Positions 18,182 to 28,957 of a stretch of 32,772 nt of DNA are shown one piece after another. The stretch spans positions 1-32,772 of the forward strand of contig CALWAW010000039.1 of the NCBI GenBank assembly GCA_944375845.1, read 5' to 3'. The DNA comes from an uncultured Lachnospiraceae bacterium (lineage in GTDB: Bacteria > Bacillota > Clostridia > Lachnospirales > Lachnospiraceae). Positions within the stretch are counted from its first letter, which is position 1. Every line of letters starts with the position of its first letter. The position numbers were made by a program, and so were the translations under genes. The notes below the pieces were generated by a model. That model ran no database searches. It was given only the letters and a program-made list of their open reading frames with translations, and was not told the DNA's origin.

Positions 18182-18793
18182 ATGGCAAGGCAGATATGGA
18201 AACCTGGTAATTTTCTCTATCCCGTTCCGGCGGTGCTTGTGAGCTGCCGGGACGCGGCGGGAAGAACCAACCTGTTTACGGCGGCCTGGACGGGAACGGT
18301 CTGCACCAATCCGCCCATGGCCTATGTTTCGGTGAGGCCCGAGCGCTATTCTTATCACATGCTCCGGGAGACGGGAGCCTTCGTCCTGAATCTGACCACC
18401 GGGGCCATGGCCCGGGCGGTGGATTTCTGCGGCGTAAAGAGCGGGCGGGACGTGGATAAATGGAAGGAGACGGGCCTGACGGCGGGAGAGGCTTCTTCGG
18501 TGGCGGCGCCCATTGTGCTGGAAAGCCCGGTCAACGTGGAATGTCTGGTTACGGAGGTGAAGGAGCTGGGCTCCCATCATCTGTTTCTGGCCGAGGTGAA
18601 GGCGGTGCAGGTGGATGAGTCCTATCTGGATAAAAACGGGAAATTCCGTCTGGACCGGGCGGGGCTTATGGCCTATTCCCACGGGGTTTATTACGGCCTC
18701 GGAGAGGCTCTCGGCTCCTTTGGCTACAGCATTCGGAAAAAACCGACAGCCGGCGGAAAAAATAAGAAAAAAACCTCCCGAAGACCCGGTTAA
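18182..18793 (+). CDS. Flavin reductase-like (FMN-binding split-barrel) protein
   Basis: A 203-residue protein of the flavin reductase-like domain family, which binds FMN in a split barrel and reduces it or uses it to reduce another substrate. Visible signatures are the VSCRDAAGRTNLFTAAWTGTVCTNPP block (about residues 20-45), VSVRPERYSYHMLRETGAFVLN (about 48-69) and the C-terminal YYGLGEALGSFGYS. I chose the ATG at 18182, two bases after the dnaB stop, because the in-frame ATG at 18137 would overlap dnaB. The C-terminal tail is lysine-rich. Its role next to dnaB is not evident; it is probably carried along by readthrough. Confidence 0.85.
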   Translation: MARQIWKPGNFLYPVPAVLVSCRDAAGRTNLFTAAWTGTVCTNPPMAYVSVRPERYSYHMLRETGAFVLNLTTGAMARAVDFCGVKSGRDVDKWKETGLTAGEASSVAAPIVLESPVNVECLVTEVKELGSHHLFLAEVKAVQVDESYLDKNGKFRLDRAGLMAYSHGVYYGLGEALGSFGYSIRKKPTAGGKNKKKTSRRPG

Positions 18794-18798
18794 AGCCG

Positions 18799-18826
18799 TT
18801 GCAAATCCATATAATTCTGATATAAT
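18799..18826 (+). promoter_or_regulatory. Sigma-A promoter for the MerR-family gene
   Basis: TTGCAA (18799-18804), a 16-base spacer, then TATAAT (18821-18826). It makes the upstream in-frame ATG at 18834 an unlikely start, since that lies almost at the transcription start. Confidence 0.8.
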
Positions 18827-18872
18827 GGCCTTAATGCGGGCGCAGAGGCCCGCCGGAAAGGAGTTTCTAGGA

Positions 18873-19532
18873 TTGGCCCATTATCTGATTTCTGAGGCTT
18901 CGCGCAGGCTGAACGTGGAGGCTCACGTGCTGCGATATTGGGAGGAAGAGTTAAACTTAGAGATACCCAGGAACGAGTTGGGACACCGTTACTATACGGA
19001 GAAGCAGCTGGCGCTGTTTCGCAGGATAAAAGAATTAAAGGAACTTGGATACCAGCTGAAGGCCATCCGGTCCAGCTTAAGCGAAGAGCAGGGCGGGGAG
19101 GCAGAGGAGGCTGGCTTTTTATTGGAAAAGGACCGGGAGGAGGCGGAGCCCTTCACCGTGCTCAAGGGCGAGGCGCCTGAAAAAGAGGAAGGAGAAAAGC
19201 TCCCCGCAAAAAAAGAGGAGACAGGCCTTTTCGTTTCCCCTGAACGGCTGGAGCAGTTCCAGTCCATTATGACCGACGTGCTGGCGGAGGCCTTAAAGCG
19301 GAACCACGAGGCCTTCAGCCGGGAAATGGGCGGCGAGATCTCCCAGAAGCTGGTAAAGGAGATGGACTCCCTGATGAAGGGAAAGGAGGAGCGGGAGGAG
19401 GAGCGCTACAGAAGGCTGGACGAAACCATCCGCGCCTGCCAGAGGGTCCAGAAGCAAAAAAGCGAGGCGGCGGCCACCAGGGCTCCCGGAGGCTTAAGAA
19501 GGCGGCTGGGCTTTCGCAAAAAGAAGGGATAA
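18873..19532 (+). CDS. MerR-type helix-turn-helix protein with charged coiled-coil tail, TTG start
   Basis: The N-terminal 70 residues form a MerR-like winged helix domain: ISEASRRLNVEAHVLRYWEEEL, then LGHRYYTEKQLALFRRIKELKELGYQLKAIRSSL. The rest is very charged: an acidic linker (residues about 80-125) and a predicted helix ending in an Arg/Lys-rich tail. No effector-binding cysteines or ligand domain are visible. The TTG at 18873 is chosen because AAAGGAG (18857-18863) lies nine bases upstream and the domain starts immediately after it; this gives 219 residues. The target is unknown. The dimerisation helix and linker suggest an unusual regulator or a cell-division or DNA-associated factor. 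Confidence 0.8.
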   Translation: MAHYLISEASRRLNVEAHVLRYWEEELNLEIPRNELGHRYYTEKQLALFRRIKELKELGYQLKAIRSSLSEEQGGEAEEAGFLLEKDREEAEPFTVLKGEAPEKEEGEKLPAKKEETGLFVSPERLEQFQSIMTDVLAEALKRNHEAFSREMGGEISQKLVKEMDSLMKGKEEREEERYRRLDETIRACQRVQKQKSEAAATRAPGGLRRRLGFRKKKG

Positions 19533-19537
19533 AGGAT

Positions 19538-19575
19538 AAGGGCGAGGGGACGAAAATGCGTCCCCCCGCCCTTAA
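19538..19575. terminator. Shared convergent terminator (MerR gene and glutamate synthase operon)
   Basis: AAGGGCGAGGGGACG pairs with CGTCCCCCCGCCCTT around AAAAT, with one mismatch. The right arm contains the stop codon of the minus-strand GXGXG gene. T-runs on both sides are weak. Confidence 0.65.
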
Positions 19576-20294
19576 TTTGCCACGTACATCTGCTTGTACG
19601 GATTTTTCGTATCCGGGGTCACGACGGTAAAGGGGGCGTCCATGACGCGCCCCACATCGCGGGAAAACAGCTGGCAGTATTCGGAGACATAGCGGTGAAG
19701 CTCCTCCAGATCGGCGCTTTTTGCGGGGCGCACGGTGACCTGGCCGGGAAAGCGGATGTCCTCGCAGCGGGAGCGCAGAAACAGCTTGCCGCCGTGCATG
19801 CCCGTGCAGGGGAAGAAGCCCATCAGTCCTTTCTGTCCGGCGTCCAGTCCCAGAACCACGATCACGCCGCCTGCCTGATATTCTCCGAGAAAGCTCCCGG
19901 CCGTGCCGCCGATGACCATAAGGGGAACCTTGTCCCGGTAGGCCTTCATGTGGATTCCGGCCCGGTATCCGGCGTTTCCCTTTATAAAGATCTCTCCGCC
20001 CCGCATGGCGTATCCGGCGGCGTCGCCGATGCTTCCGCGCACCACGATCCTTCCGGCGTTCATGGTGTCGCCCACGGCGTCCTGGGCGTTTCCGTTCACC
20101 GTGATCCGGGCGCCGTTCAGATAGGCTCCCAGCGCGTTTCCGGGAATGCCGTCGATGAGGATCTCTTTATGGGACATGCCCGCGCCGATAAAGCGCTGGC
20201 CCAGGCAGCCGGTGAGGCGGCAGGGCCCTTCGGCGCGGCGCAGGGCTTCGTTTAAGGCCTTATGGTCCAGGCCTTCTGCGTTCAGTGTTATCAT
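19572..20294 (-). CDS. Glutamate synthase GXGXG-domain protein (C-terminal domain of GltB as a separate subunit)
   Basis: Encodes only the beta-helix GXGXG domain that, in normal glutamate synthase, forms the C-terminal end of the large subunit and structurally links the glutaminase and synthase sites. The repeating pattern is clear: GNALGAYLNGARITVNGNAQDAVG, then GRIVVRGSIGDAAGYAMRGGEIFIKGNAGYRAG, then GGTAGSFLGEYQAGGVIVVLG. The ATG at 20294 is preferred to the one at 20300 because GGAGGG lies at 20306-20301, immediately before the latter. This leaves 240 residues. It is the third gene of the split glutamate synthase operon. Confidence 0.9.
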   Translation of the reverse strand: MITLNAEGLDHKALNEALRRAEGPCRLTGCLGQRFIGAGMSHKEILIDGIPGNALGAYLNGARITVNGNAQDAVGDTMNAGRIVVRGSIGDAAGYAMRGGEIFIKGNAGYRAGIHMKAYRDKVPLMVIGGTAGSFLGEYQAGGVIVVLGLDAGQKGLMGFFPCTGMHGGKLFLRSRCEDIRFPGQVTVRPAKSADLEELHRYVSEYCQLFSRDVGRVMDAPFTVVTPDTKNPYKQMYVAN

Positions 20295-20311
20295 AGCCAT
20301 CCCTCCGATCT

Positions 20312-21817
20312 TTATTCCCCGGCATGGGAGACGCCGAGGATTTCAAGCTCTTTTTCTGTCATTCCCACGCCGCGGAGCATCAGCCTGTTGCCCCGCAGGG
20401 CCTCGATGGAATTGATTCCCATACCGCCCATCAGCTCCTTGATCTCGTGGCGCCAGGCGTTCATCAGGTTTATAAGGCGCTGGCTTCCCACATCGGGATC
20501 CAGCCGCTTTACCAGTTCGGGCCGCTGGGTGGCGATTCCCCAGCCGCAATTCCCGCTCTGGCAGGTGCGGCAGAGGTGGCAGCCCAGGGCCAGAAGGGCG
20601 GCGGTGGCGATATAGCAGGCGTCGGCCCCCAGGGCCACCGCCTTTACCACGTCGGCGGCGCTTCGGATGGAGCCGCCCGCGATCAGGGAGACGCTGTTTC
20701 GGATTCCCTCGTCCCGGAGGCGCTGGTCCACCGCCGCCAGGGCAAGCTCAATGGGAATGCCCACGTTGTCCCGGATCCTGGTGGGAGCCGCGCCGGTCCC
20801 GCCGCGGAAGCCGTCGATGGCGATGATGTCGGCTCCGCTTCTGGCGATTCCGCTGGCGATGGCGGCGATGTTGTGGACGGCGGCCACTTTGACGATCACG
20901 GGCTTCTGATATTCCGTGGCCTCCTTCAGGGAGAATACCAGCTGGCGCAGGTCCTCAATGGAATAAATGTCGTGGTGGGGCGCCGGCGAGATGGCGTCGG
21001 AGCCCTCCGGGATCATCCTGGTGCGGGATACGTCGCCCACGATCTTGGCGCCGGGCAGGTGGCCGCCGATGCCGGGCTTGGCTCCCTGGCCCATTTTGAT
21101 TTCAATGGCAGCTCCCGCCTCCAGATAATCCTCGTGGACGCCGAAGCGGCCGCTGGCCACCTGGACGATGGTGTTGGGGCCGTAACGGTAGAAATCCTCG
21201 TGGAGGCCGCCCTCGCCGGTATTGTAGAGGATTCCCAGCTCCGAGGCGGCGCGGGCCAGGGAGGCGTGGGCGTTGTAGCTGATGGAGCCGTAGCTCATGG
21301 CTGAAAACAGCACCGGCATGGAGAGCTCAAGCTGGGGAGGAAGCTGGCAGCTTAAGGCCCCGTCGGGCCCGCGGCGGATTTTGTCGGGCCGTTTTCCGAG
21401 GAACACCCTGGTCTCCATGGGCTCCCTCAAGGGGTCGATGGGCGGGTTTGTCACCTGGGAGGCGTTGATCAGAAGCCGGTCCCAGTAAACGGGAAGGCTT
21501 CCGGGGCTCCCCATGGAGGACAAAAGGACGCCGCCGCTGGAGGCCTGTTTGTAGATCTCCTTTATGGTGCCGGAGCTCCAGTTGGCGTTTTCCCGGAAGG
21601 AGTTGGCGTTCTTTACGATTTTTAACGCCCGGGTGGGACAGAAGGATACGCAGCGCTGGCAGTTGACGCATTTTGTCTCGTCCTCGTCCATCGCGCCCTT
21701 CTTCTCGTTGAAGAAATGGACTCCGTTGGGACATTCCCGCTGGCAGATGCGGCAGGAGATGCACCGGGTCTCATTTCGGATGATTTCATATTCCGGACTG
21801 ATGAATTCAATGCTCAT
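20312..21817 (-). CDS. Glutamate synthase central/FMN domain with N-terminal 2[4Fe-4S] ferredoxin domain
   Basis: Core of an archaeal-type glutamate synthase, where 2-oxoglutarate and ammonia (from glutamine) become glutamate with FMN. Residues about 15-70 are a ferredoxin domain with CISCRICQRECP and CVNCQRCVSFCP. The synthase barrel follows with SAMSYGSISYNAH, GEGGLHEDFYRYG, AKPGIGGHLPG, DAISPAPHHDIYSIEDL and IDGFRGGTGAAP. CHLCRTCQSGNCGWG corresponds to the 3Fe-4S cysteine segment of GltB. At 501 residues it equals the middle third of normal GltB. No NADPH-binding GltD partner is in the window. The start overlaps the upstream glutaminase gene by 11 bases and follows GGGAGG. Confidence 0.93.
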   Translation of the reverse strand: MSIEFISPEYEIIRNETRCISCRICQRECPNGVHFFNEKKGAMDEDETKCVNCQRCVSFCPTRALKIVKNANSFRENANWSSGTIKEIYKQASSGGVLLSSMGSPGSLPVYWDRLLINASQVTNPPIDPLREPMETRVFLGKRPDKIRRGPDGALSCQLPPQLELSMPVLFSAMSYGSISYNAHASLARAASELGILYNTGEGGLHEDFYRYGPNTIVQVASGRFGVHEDYLEAGAAIEIKMGQGAKPGIGGHLPGAKIVGDVSRTRMIPEGSDAISPAPHHDIYSIEDLRQLVFSLKEATEYQKPVIVKVAAVHNIAAIASGIARSGADIIAIDGFRGGTGAAPTRIRDNVGIPIELALAAVDQRLRDEGIRNSVSLIAGGSIRSAADVVKAVALGADACYIATAALLALGCHLCRTCQSGNCGWGIATQRPELVKRLDPDVGSQRLINLMNAWRHEIKELMGGMGINSIEALRGNRLMLRGVGMTEKELEILGVSHAGE

Positions 21818-22910
21818 TTTCCTGCGCCTCCCTTACTTTTATGATGACCGGCTCGCCCCCGGCGGGGGCCCAGATGTTTTCTGCCTCCGGCTCCATGGCG
21901 CGGATAGCCGCCTCCTCGCTTCCGATAAATACCCGGTCGCCCTTTTCCCCGATGACCATGGAGCGCAGCTTCAGCCGGTCGTTCAGGGCCATGAGGCCGC
22001 CGGAAAAGCCCAGCACAATGGAGAAGGGACCGGTGATCAGCAGGCTGGGGAAGAGGGTCCGCAGATAAGCGTGCCTGCGCCTTTCCTCAGGGTCGGCCAT
22101 ATTTTCAATGGTGCTCCAGAAGGGGGCGGAAACCACCGCGGCCGCCTCCTCCAGGGTGAGGCCCTGAACGCGGAGCAGGTAATCCATGATATAGGTGATC
22201 ACCTCGGTGTCGGTCTGGAGGGAGCACTGATAGCCGAACATCTCGATAAAACGGCGGTTGGCGTCGTAGGAGGAGATTTCGCCGTTGTGGACGACGGACC
22301 AGTCCAGCAGGGAGAAGGGATGGGCGCCGCCCCACCAGCCGGGCGTGTTGGTGGGATAGCGTCCGTGGGCGGTCCAGCAGTAGCCCTCATATTCCTCGAG
22401 GCGGTAGAAGGCGCCCACATCCTCGGGGAAGCCCACGGCCTTGAAGGTGCCCATGTCCTTTCCGCTGGAGAACACGTAGGCCCCCTTCATTCCCGTGTTG
22501 ATCTCCATCACCGTGCGGGCCACGAATTCCGCCTCGTCCAGCTGGCGGCTGGCCAGGACGGACTTCAGGGGATCCACGAAGTACCGCCAGATGATGGGCT
22601 CGCCTGTGATGGAGGGGAGCTTCCATGTGGGGATGATCTCGGACTTTACGATCTCGAACCGTTCCTTTAAGAACGCCTCGCAGCTTTTTCTTGTGGCGCG
22701 CTCGTCGAAAAACAGATGCAGGGCGTAGAAGTCCCTGTATTCCGGATAAATGCCGTAGCCCGCGAAGCCGCCGCCAAGGCCGTTGGATCTGTCGTGCATG
22801 GGCACCATGGCCTTTATGACGGTCTCGCCGGACATCCTGTTTTTGTCCCGGGATATGACGGCCGCGATGGCGCAGCCGGAGGGGATCCGTACCTGACCTT
22901 CCAGTTTCAT
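21807..22910 (-). CDS. Class II glutamine amidotransferase subunit of split glutamate synthase
   Basis: Releases ammonia from glutamine for the synthase subunit. Signature segments are AHGRYPTNTPGWWGGAHPF, VVHNGEISSYDANRRF and QTDTEVITYIMDY, characteristic of N-terminal-nucleophile glutaminases. The candidate nucleophile is the cysteine in PSGCAIAAV, residue 13 from the ATG at 22910. The family usually needs an exposed N-terminal cysteine, so a 12-residue propeptide must be removed or the N terminus differs. Starts at ATG 22922 and TTG 22931 are alternatives. I prefer 22910 because AAGGATGG lies upstream and the ATG overlaps the stop of a possible short leader ORF. From this start it has 367 residues. 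First gene of the operon. Confidence 0.88.
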   Translation of the reverse strand: MKLEGQVRIPSGCAIAAVISRDKNRMSGETVIKAMVPMHDRSNGLGGGFAGYGIYPEYRDFYALHLFFDERATRKSCEAFLKERFEIVKSEIIPTWKLPSITGEPIIWRYFVDPLKSVLASRQLDEAEFVARTVMEINTGMKGAYVFSSGKDMGTFKAVGFPEDVGAFYRLEEYEGYCWTAHGRYPTNTPGWWGGAHPFSLLDWSVVHNGEISSYDANRRFIEMFGYQCSLQTDTEVITYIMDYLLRVQGLTLEEAAAVVSAPFWSTIENMADPEERRRHAYLRTLFPSLLITGPFSIVLGFSGGLMALNDRLKLRSMVIGEKGDRVFIGSEEAAIRAMEPEAENIWAPAGGEPVIIKVREAQENEH

Positions 22911-22929
22911 ACCGCTTTCCATCCTTTCC

Positions 22930-26215
<3,286 letters not shown>

Positions 26216-26223
26216 CGCAAAAA

Positions 26224-26264
26224 GAGCGCCCCCGCCCTTGCGGCGGGAAGGCGCTCGTTTCTTT
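26224..26264. terminator. Bidirectional terminator between purF and D-lactate dehydrogenase
   Basis: GAGCGCC (26224-26230) pairs with GGCGCTC (26250-26256), and inside it CCCGCC pairs with GGCGGG. The plus side has TTTCTTT. The minus side has a TTTTT run, so it serves both converging genes. Confidence 0.88.
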
Positions 26265-26273
26265 GCAGAAGCC

Positions 26274-27263
26274 TTATTTGACCAGGTTTCCCTCGTTGGG
26301 CGCGCCCTTTTCGTAGGACACGGCGTTGGAGAGGGTGGTCTCCGCGATGGCCTCCAGCGCCTCCTCGGTGAAGAAGCCCTGATGGGAGGTGATGATCACG
26401 TTGGGGAAGGAGAGGAGCCTTGCGGTGGTGGAGTGCTCCAGGATCTCGTCGGAGCGGTCCTCAAACACGTTGGGGGTCTCCTCCTCGTATACGTCCAGTC
26501 CCACGCCGAAGAACTTGCGGGCGCGGATTCCAAGAATCAGGTCGTCGGTCTTGATGAGGCCGCCCCGGGAGGTGTTGATGAGGATCACGTTGTCCTTCAT
26601 CTTCTCGATGGTGTCCTTGTTGATCATGTGGTAGGTGCTGTCCATCAGCGGGCAGTGGAGGGAGATCAGGTCGCTGGAGGAGAGGAGCTCGTCCAGGGAT
26701 ACGTAGGTGACGAAATCCAGGGAAGGATTCTGGTAAACGTCGTAGGCGATCACCTTCATGCCGAAGCCGTGGCAGATCCTGGCCATGGCCGCGCCGATCT
26801 TTCCCGTTCCGATAATGCCGGCGGTTTTCTGATGGAAGTTAAAGCCCATAAGGCCCATGAGGCTGAAATTGTTTTCGCGCACCTTGATGTAGGATTTGTG
26901 GAGATGACGGTTCACTGCCAGGGCCAGAGCCATGGCGTGCTCCGCCACAGCCTCGGGTGAGTAGCCGGGCACGCGCAGAATGGTCATGCCGTATTTTGCG
27001 GCGGTCTCAAGATCGATGTTGTTGAAGCCGGCGCAGCGCATCAGAATCAGCTTTACGCCGCACTCGTGGAGCACGTCCAGGGTGGCCGTTCCCAGATCGG
27101 AGCTTACGAAGGCGCAGATGCCGTCGTAGCCGCGGGCCAGGGGCGCCGTTTTGGGAGAAATGTCGGTCTTGAGGTAATCGATCTGAACGTCGGGATACTT
27201 GGGAAGCTCATGCTCGAAGGTGTCCTTGTCGTAGGGCTTGGTATCATAGAACAGAATTTTCAT
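26274..27263 (-). CDS. ldhA: D-lactate dehydrogenase (fermentative)
   Basis: Reduces pyruvate to D-lactate with NADH, recycling NAD in fermentation. It belongs to the D-2-hydroxyacid dehydrogenase family. The substrate arginine is in LILMRCAGFNNID (about residue 77), the NAD motif is GIIGTGKIGAAMARI, SLHCPLMDSTYHMINKD follows, and the catalytic histidine is in ITSHQGFFTEEAL (about residue 296). The SHQGFFTEEAL form is typical of true D-lactate dehydrogenases. Length 329 residues. GAAAGGAGAA lies about 10 bases before the ATG. It is monocistronic, sharing its terminator with purF. Confidence 0.93.
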   Translation of the reverse strand: MKILFYDTKPYDKDTFEHELPKYPDVQIDYLKTDISPKTAPLARGYDGICAFVSSDLGTATLDVLHECGVKLILMRCAGFNNIDLETAAKYGMTILRVPGYSPEAVAEHAMALALAVNRHLHKSYIKVRENNFSLMGLMGFNFHQKTAGIIGTGKIGAAMARICHGFGMKVIAYDVYQNPSLDFVTYVSLDELLSSSDLISLHCPLMDSTYHMINKDTIEKMKDNVILINTSRGGLIKTDDLILGIRARKFFGVGLDVYEEETPNVFEDRSDEILEHSTTARLLSFPNVIITSHQGFFTEEALEAIAETTLSNAVSYEKGAPNEGNLVK

Positions 27264-27356
27264 GCAGTGTTCTCCTTTCTTTCAGAGGGTTTACAGGTAG
27301 TATGTCCATGGAAGCTGTTTTTTAGCGATGCCGCGGAAACAGGAAAATCCCGTGAA

Positions 27357-27392
27357 ATGAAAATAGGGGAGGTGCCTTCGGACATCTCCCCC
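27357..27392 (-). terminator. Terminator of the ferredoxin gene
   Basis: On the minus strand GGGGAGATGTC pairs with GCACCTCCCC, with one mismatch, around CGAA, followed by TATTTTCATTT. Confidence 0.85.
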
Positions 27393-27406
27393 ATCTCTTC
27401 AGGTGA

Positions 27407-27577
27407 TTATTCAGCGGAAATAGCGCCGGTAGGACATACAGCCGCGCAGGAGCCGCAGTCTACGCACTCATCGGCGTTGATCTCGTACTTGCCGTCGCCT
27501 TCGGAGATGGCGCCTACGGGACATTCGTCAACACAGGTACCGCATGCTACACATTCATCAGAAATTACATGTGCCAT
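27407..27577 (-). CDS. 2[4Fe-4S] ferredoxin
   Basis: Low-potential electron carrier of clostridial type, feeding enzymes such as pyruvate:ferredoxin oxidoreductase and hydrogenase. The 56-residue protein has two CxxCxxCxxxCP motifs: CVACGTCVDECP (Cys9, 12, 15, 19) and CVDCGSCAAVCP (Cys38, 41, 44, 48). Both clusters are canonical. Its start ATGGCACATGTAATT at 27577 follows AAGGAGGC. It has its own promoter and terminator, so it is a monocistronic, probably abundant protein. Candidate electron donor for the split glutamate synthase, but this is only inference. Confidence 0.95.
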   Translation of the reverse strand: MAHVISDECVACGTCVDECPVGAISEGDGKYEINADECVDCGSCAAVCPTGAISAE

Positions 27578-27627
27578 AATGAAAAGCCTCCTTTGATATT
27601 GTGATTGGTAGTATCTTACTTGTGAGT

Positions 27628-27656
27628 ATTGTAATACAGGAAGTGGCGAATTTCAA
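27628..27656 (-). promoter_or_regulatory. Sigma-A promoter for ferredoxin
   Basis: On the minus strand TTGAAA (27656-27651), a 17-base spacer, TACAAT (27633-27628). A 7-base direct repeat AGTGCAA starts just upstream, at 27656-27662 and 27668-27674. Confidence 0.78.
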
Positions 27657-27706
27657 GTGCAAAATTCAGTGCAATCCGCGCGGCTTCGCCAGTTTCGGGG
27701 CCGGGC

Positions 27707-27735
27707 TTGAAATATGAAGGAAAATAAGGTATAAT
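27707..27735 (+). promoter_or_regulatory. Sigma-A promoter for the DUF1858 protein
   Basis: TTGAAA (27707-27712), 17-base spacer, TATAAT (27730-27735). About 50 bases separate its -35 from the divergent ferredoxin -35. Confidence 0.88.
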
Positions 27736-27801
27736 CGTCACGAACCGGTAAGGCGCGTCCCCGTGGCGCGCGATTATGTGATCGATTAGGAGGTATACGT
27801 C

Positions 27802-28011
27802 ATGGCTCAGGTGACAAAGGATACGTTGATCGGCGAAGCGATCCGCATCGACCAGGGGATCATTCCCATTCTGATGGGCGCGGGAATGCACTGCATCGGC
27901 TGCCCCTCCGCTCAGGGTGAATCCCTCGCGGAAGCCGCTATGGTGCACGGCATCGACGCGGACGCCCTTGTGAACGCGGTAAACGAGTATCTGGCCGCGA
28001 AGGCTCAGTAA
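27802..28011 (+). CDS. DUF1858 domain protein (hybrid-cluster-associated redox disulfide family)
   Basis: A 69-residue one-domain protein. The alpha-helical DUF1858 domain ends its conserved core with [17 protein letters not shown]; the CIGC pair (Cys31 and Cys34) gives a CxxC redox-disulfide or metal site. Similar proteins are found beside hybrid-cluster and iron-sulfur genes in anaerobes, but a specific function is not known. The ATG follows GGAGG about nine bases upstream. The strong sigma-A promoter suggests high expression. It is divergent from the 2[4Fe-4S] ferredoxin. Confidence 0.85.
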   Translation: MAQVTKDTLIGEAIRIDQGIIPILMGAGMHCIGCPSAQGESLAEAAMVHGIDADALVNAVNEYLAAKAQ

Positions 28012-28029
28012 AAGACGGTAAAAGAGAGA

Positions 28030-28064
28030 CAGCCGCCGGAAAACCGGCGGCTGCCTTTGTTTTT
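28030..28064 (+). terminator. Terminator of the DUF1858 gene
   Basis: CAGCCGCCGG (28030-28039) and CCGGCGGCTG (28044-28053) form a perfect 10-base-pair stem with AAAA loop, followed by CCTTTGTTTTT. The converging mecA gene ends within it. Confidence 0.93.
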
Positions 28065-28746
28065 ACAAAGATTTTAAAACCTGGACGGCCAGGCCGTCGA
28101 TGACCGTGTCGTAATGCTCCCGGAAGTAAGCCTCCCTGGCGTCGTTGGCCTTTACGCGGGCGCCAAATTCGGAGAGGGTGTTGAGGATACGGGAAAACTC
28201 CTCCGTCCGGTAGCCCTGGCCGTTTATGGCCAGGAAAAAGCCGCGGGATACGGGATCCCTGTAAAGGCTGCTGTGGCCGTCGAAGCTGTCGCCGATCACC
28301 TGGGCCGCGCCTGTCGCGGCGTCCAGGGTGGGGAACCGGAAAAATCTGGTCTGCCCGGGGGCCTGGGGAGCCTCGGGGCTCTCGGAGGCCGTGGGAGCAG
28401 GCGCGCCCTCGAGGGTTTCGGGAGCGGGGGCCTCTTCCTCGGAAAAATCCTCCTCAGAGGAGGGGGAGAACTTGGCGAACCGGGTATCCAGCTCCTCGGG
28501 GTCCTGTACCTTGGTAATGATGAGCATGATGCTGTCGCCGGAAAGGGGGATGGCCTCCACCATCAGGGGGTTGTCCTCCGCCTCAAAGCCGAAATCGTTG
28601 AAGGCCTGCTGCATCATCTCGCGAAACAGGTTTCTGGCCTTGGCGCTTCCGTAGGCCAGCTCACCTACGTTGAGCTGGCGGTCTGTCAGATCGGAACTGT
28701 TTAGAGTGCACCGGATCTGATTGTCGTTTATTTTTTCTATTTTCAA
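28063..28746 (-). CDS. mecA: Adaptor protein MecA, TTG start
   Basis: Adaptor that brings substrates to the ClpC ATPase for degradation. The N-terminal domain begins KIEKINDNQIRCTLNSSDL and includes FREMMQQAFNDFGFEAEDN; the C-terminal ClpC-binding domain spans about residues 125-225. Between them lies an acidic, proline/alanine-rich linker (about 90-125). I choose the TTG at 28746: AGGAA lies nine bases upstream, and the sequence then starts (M)KIEKIND like other MecA proteins. The GTG at 28755 has its ribosome site touching the codon. Length is 227 residues, close to the usual size. Confidence 0.9.
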   Translation of the reverse strand: MKIEKINDNQIRCTLNSSDLTDRQLNVGELAYGSAKARNLFREMMQQAFNDFGFEAEDNPLMVEAIPLSGDSIMLIITKVQDPEELDTRFAKFSPSSEEDFSEEEAPAPETLEGAPAPTASESPEAPQAPGQTRFFRFPTLDAATGAAQVIGDSFDGHSSLYRDPVSRGFFLAINGQGYRTEEFSRILNTLSEFGARVKANDAREAYFREHYDTVIDGLAVQVLKSL

Positions 28747-28790
28747 ACTGTTCACTTCCTGTCCTGATCAAAAATGCTGAATTTGGATAT

Positions 28791-28819
28791 AGTATATACA
28801 ATGGCGCGCCGGATGTAAA
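28791..28819 (-). promoter_or_regulatory. Sigma-A promoter for mecA
   Basis: On the minus strand TTTACA (28819-28814), a 17-base spacer, TATACT (28796-28791). Confidence 0.8.
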
Positions 28820-28833
28820 GTGCGTTTTTATTC

Positions 28834-28862
28834 TTGAAAATCTTTCCTGTTTATATTATGAT
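28834..28862 (+). promoter_or_regulatory. Sigma-A promoter for the small unknown gene
   Basis: TTGAAA (28834-28839), 17-base spacer, TATGAT (28857-28862), divergent from the mecA promoter with about 14 bases between the -35 elements. Confidence 0.8.
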
Positions 28863-28902
28863 AATCCAAGAAGCAGCACTTCGTCGTTTTCTTTTTCATT
28901 AT

Positions 28903-28922
28903 GCCCGTTCGGGCGGTTTTTT
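28903..28922 (+). promoter_or_regulatory. Short hairpin with T-run in the leader of the small unknown gene
   Basis: GCCCG (28903-28907) and CGGGC (28910-28914) with a two-base TT loop, then GGTTTTTT. It looks like a weak terminator and sits about 40 bases after the predicted transcription start and 36 bases before the gene. Confidence 0.5.
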
Positions 28923-28957
28923 CCATGGAATTTTAATGCAAAAACAGGAGACAAGGT

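Noticed and set aside
20324-21304. Plus-strand open frame of 326 codons opposite the glutamate synthase gene
   Set aside because: The minus frame has clear ferredoxin and synthase motifs; the plus frame is compositionally biased shadow.
27736-27801. Rex or CRP/FNR-like operator in the DUF1858 leader
   Set aside because: ATTATGTGATCGATT is only partly symmetric and does not match the Rex (TTGTTAA...TTAACAA) or FNR patterns well enough.
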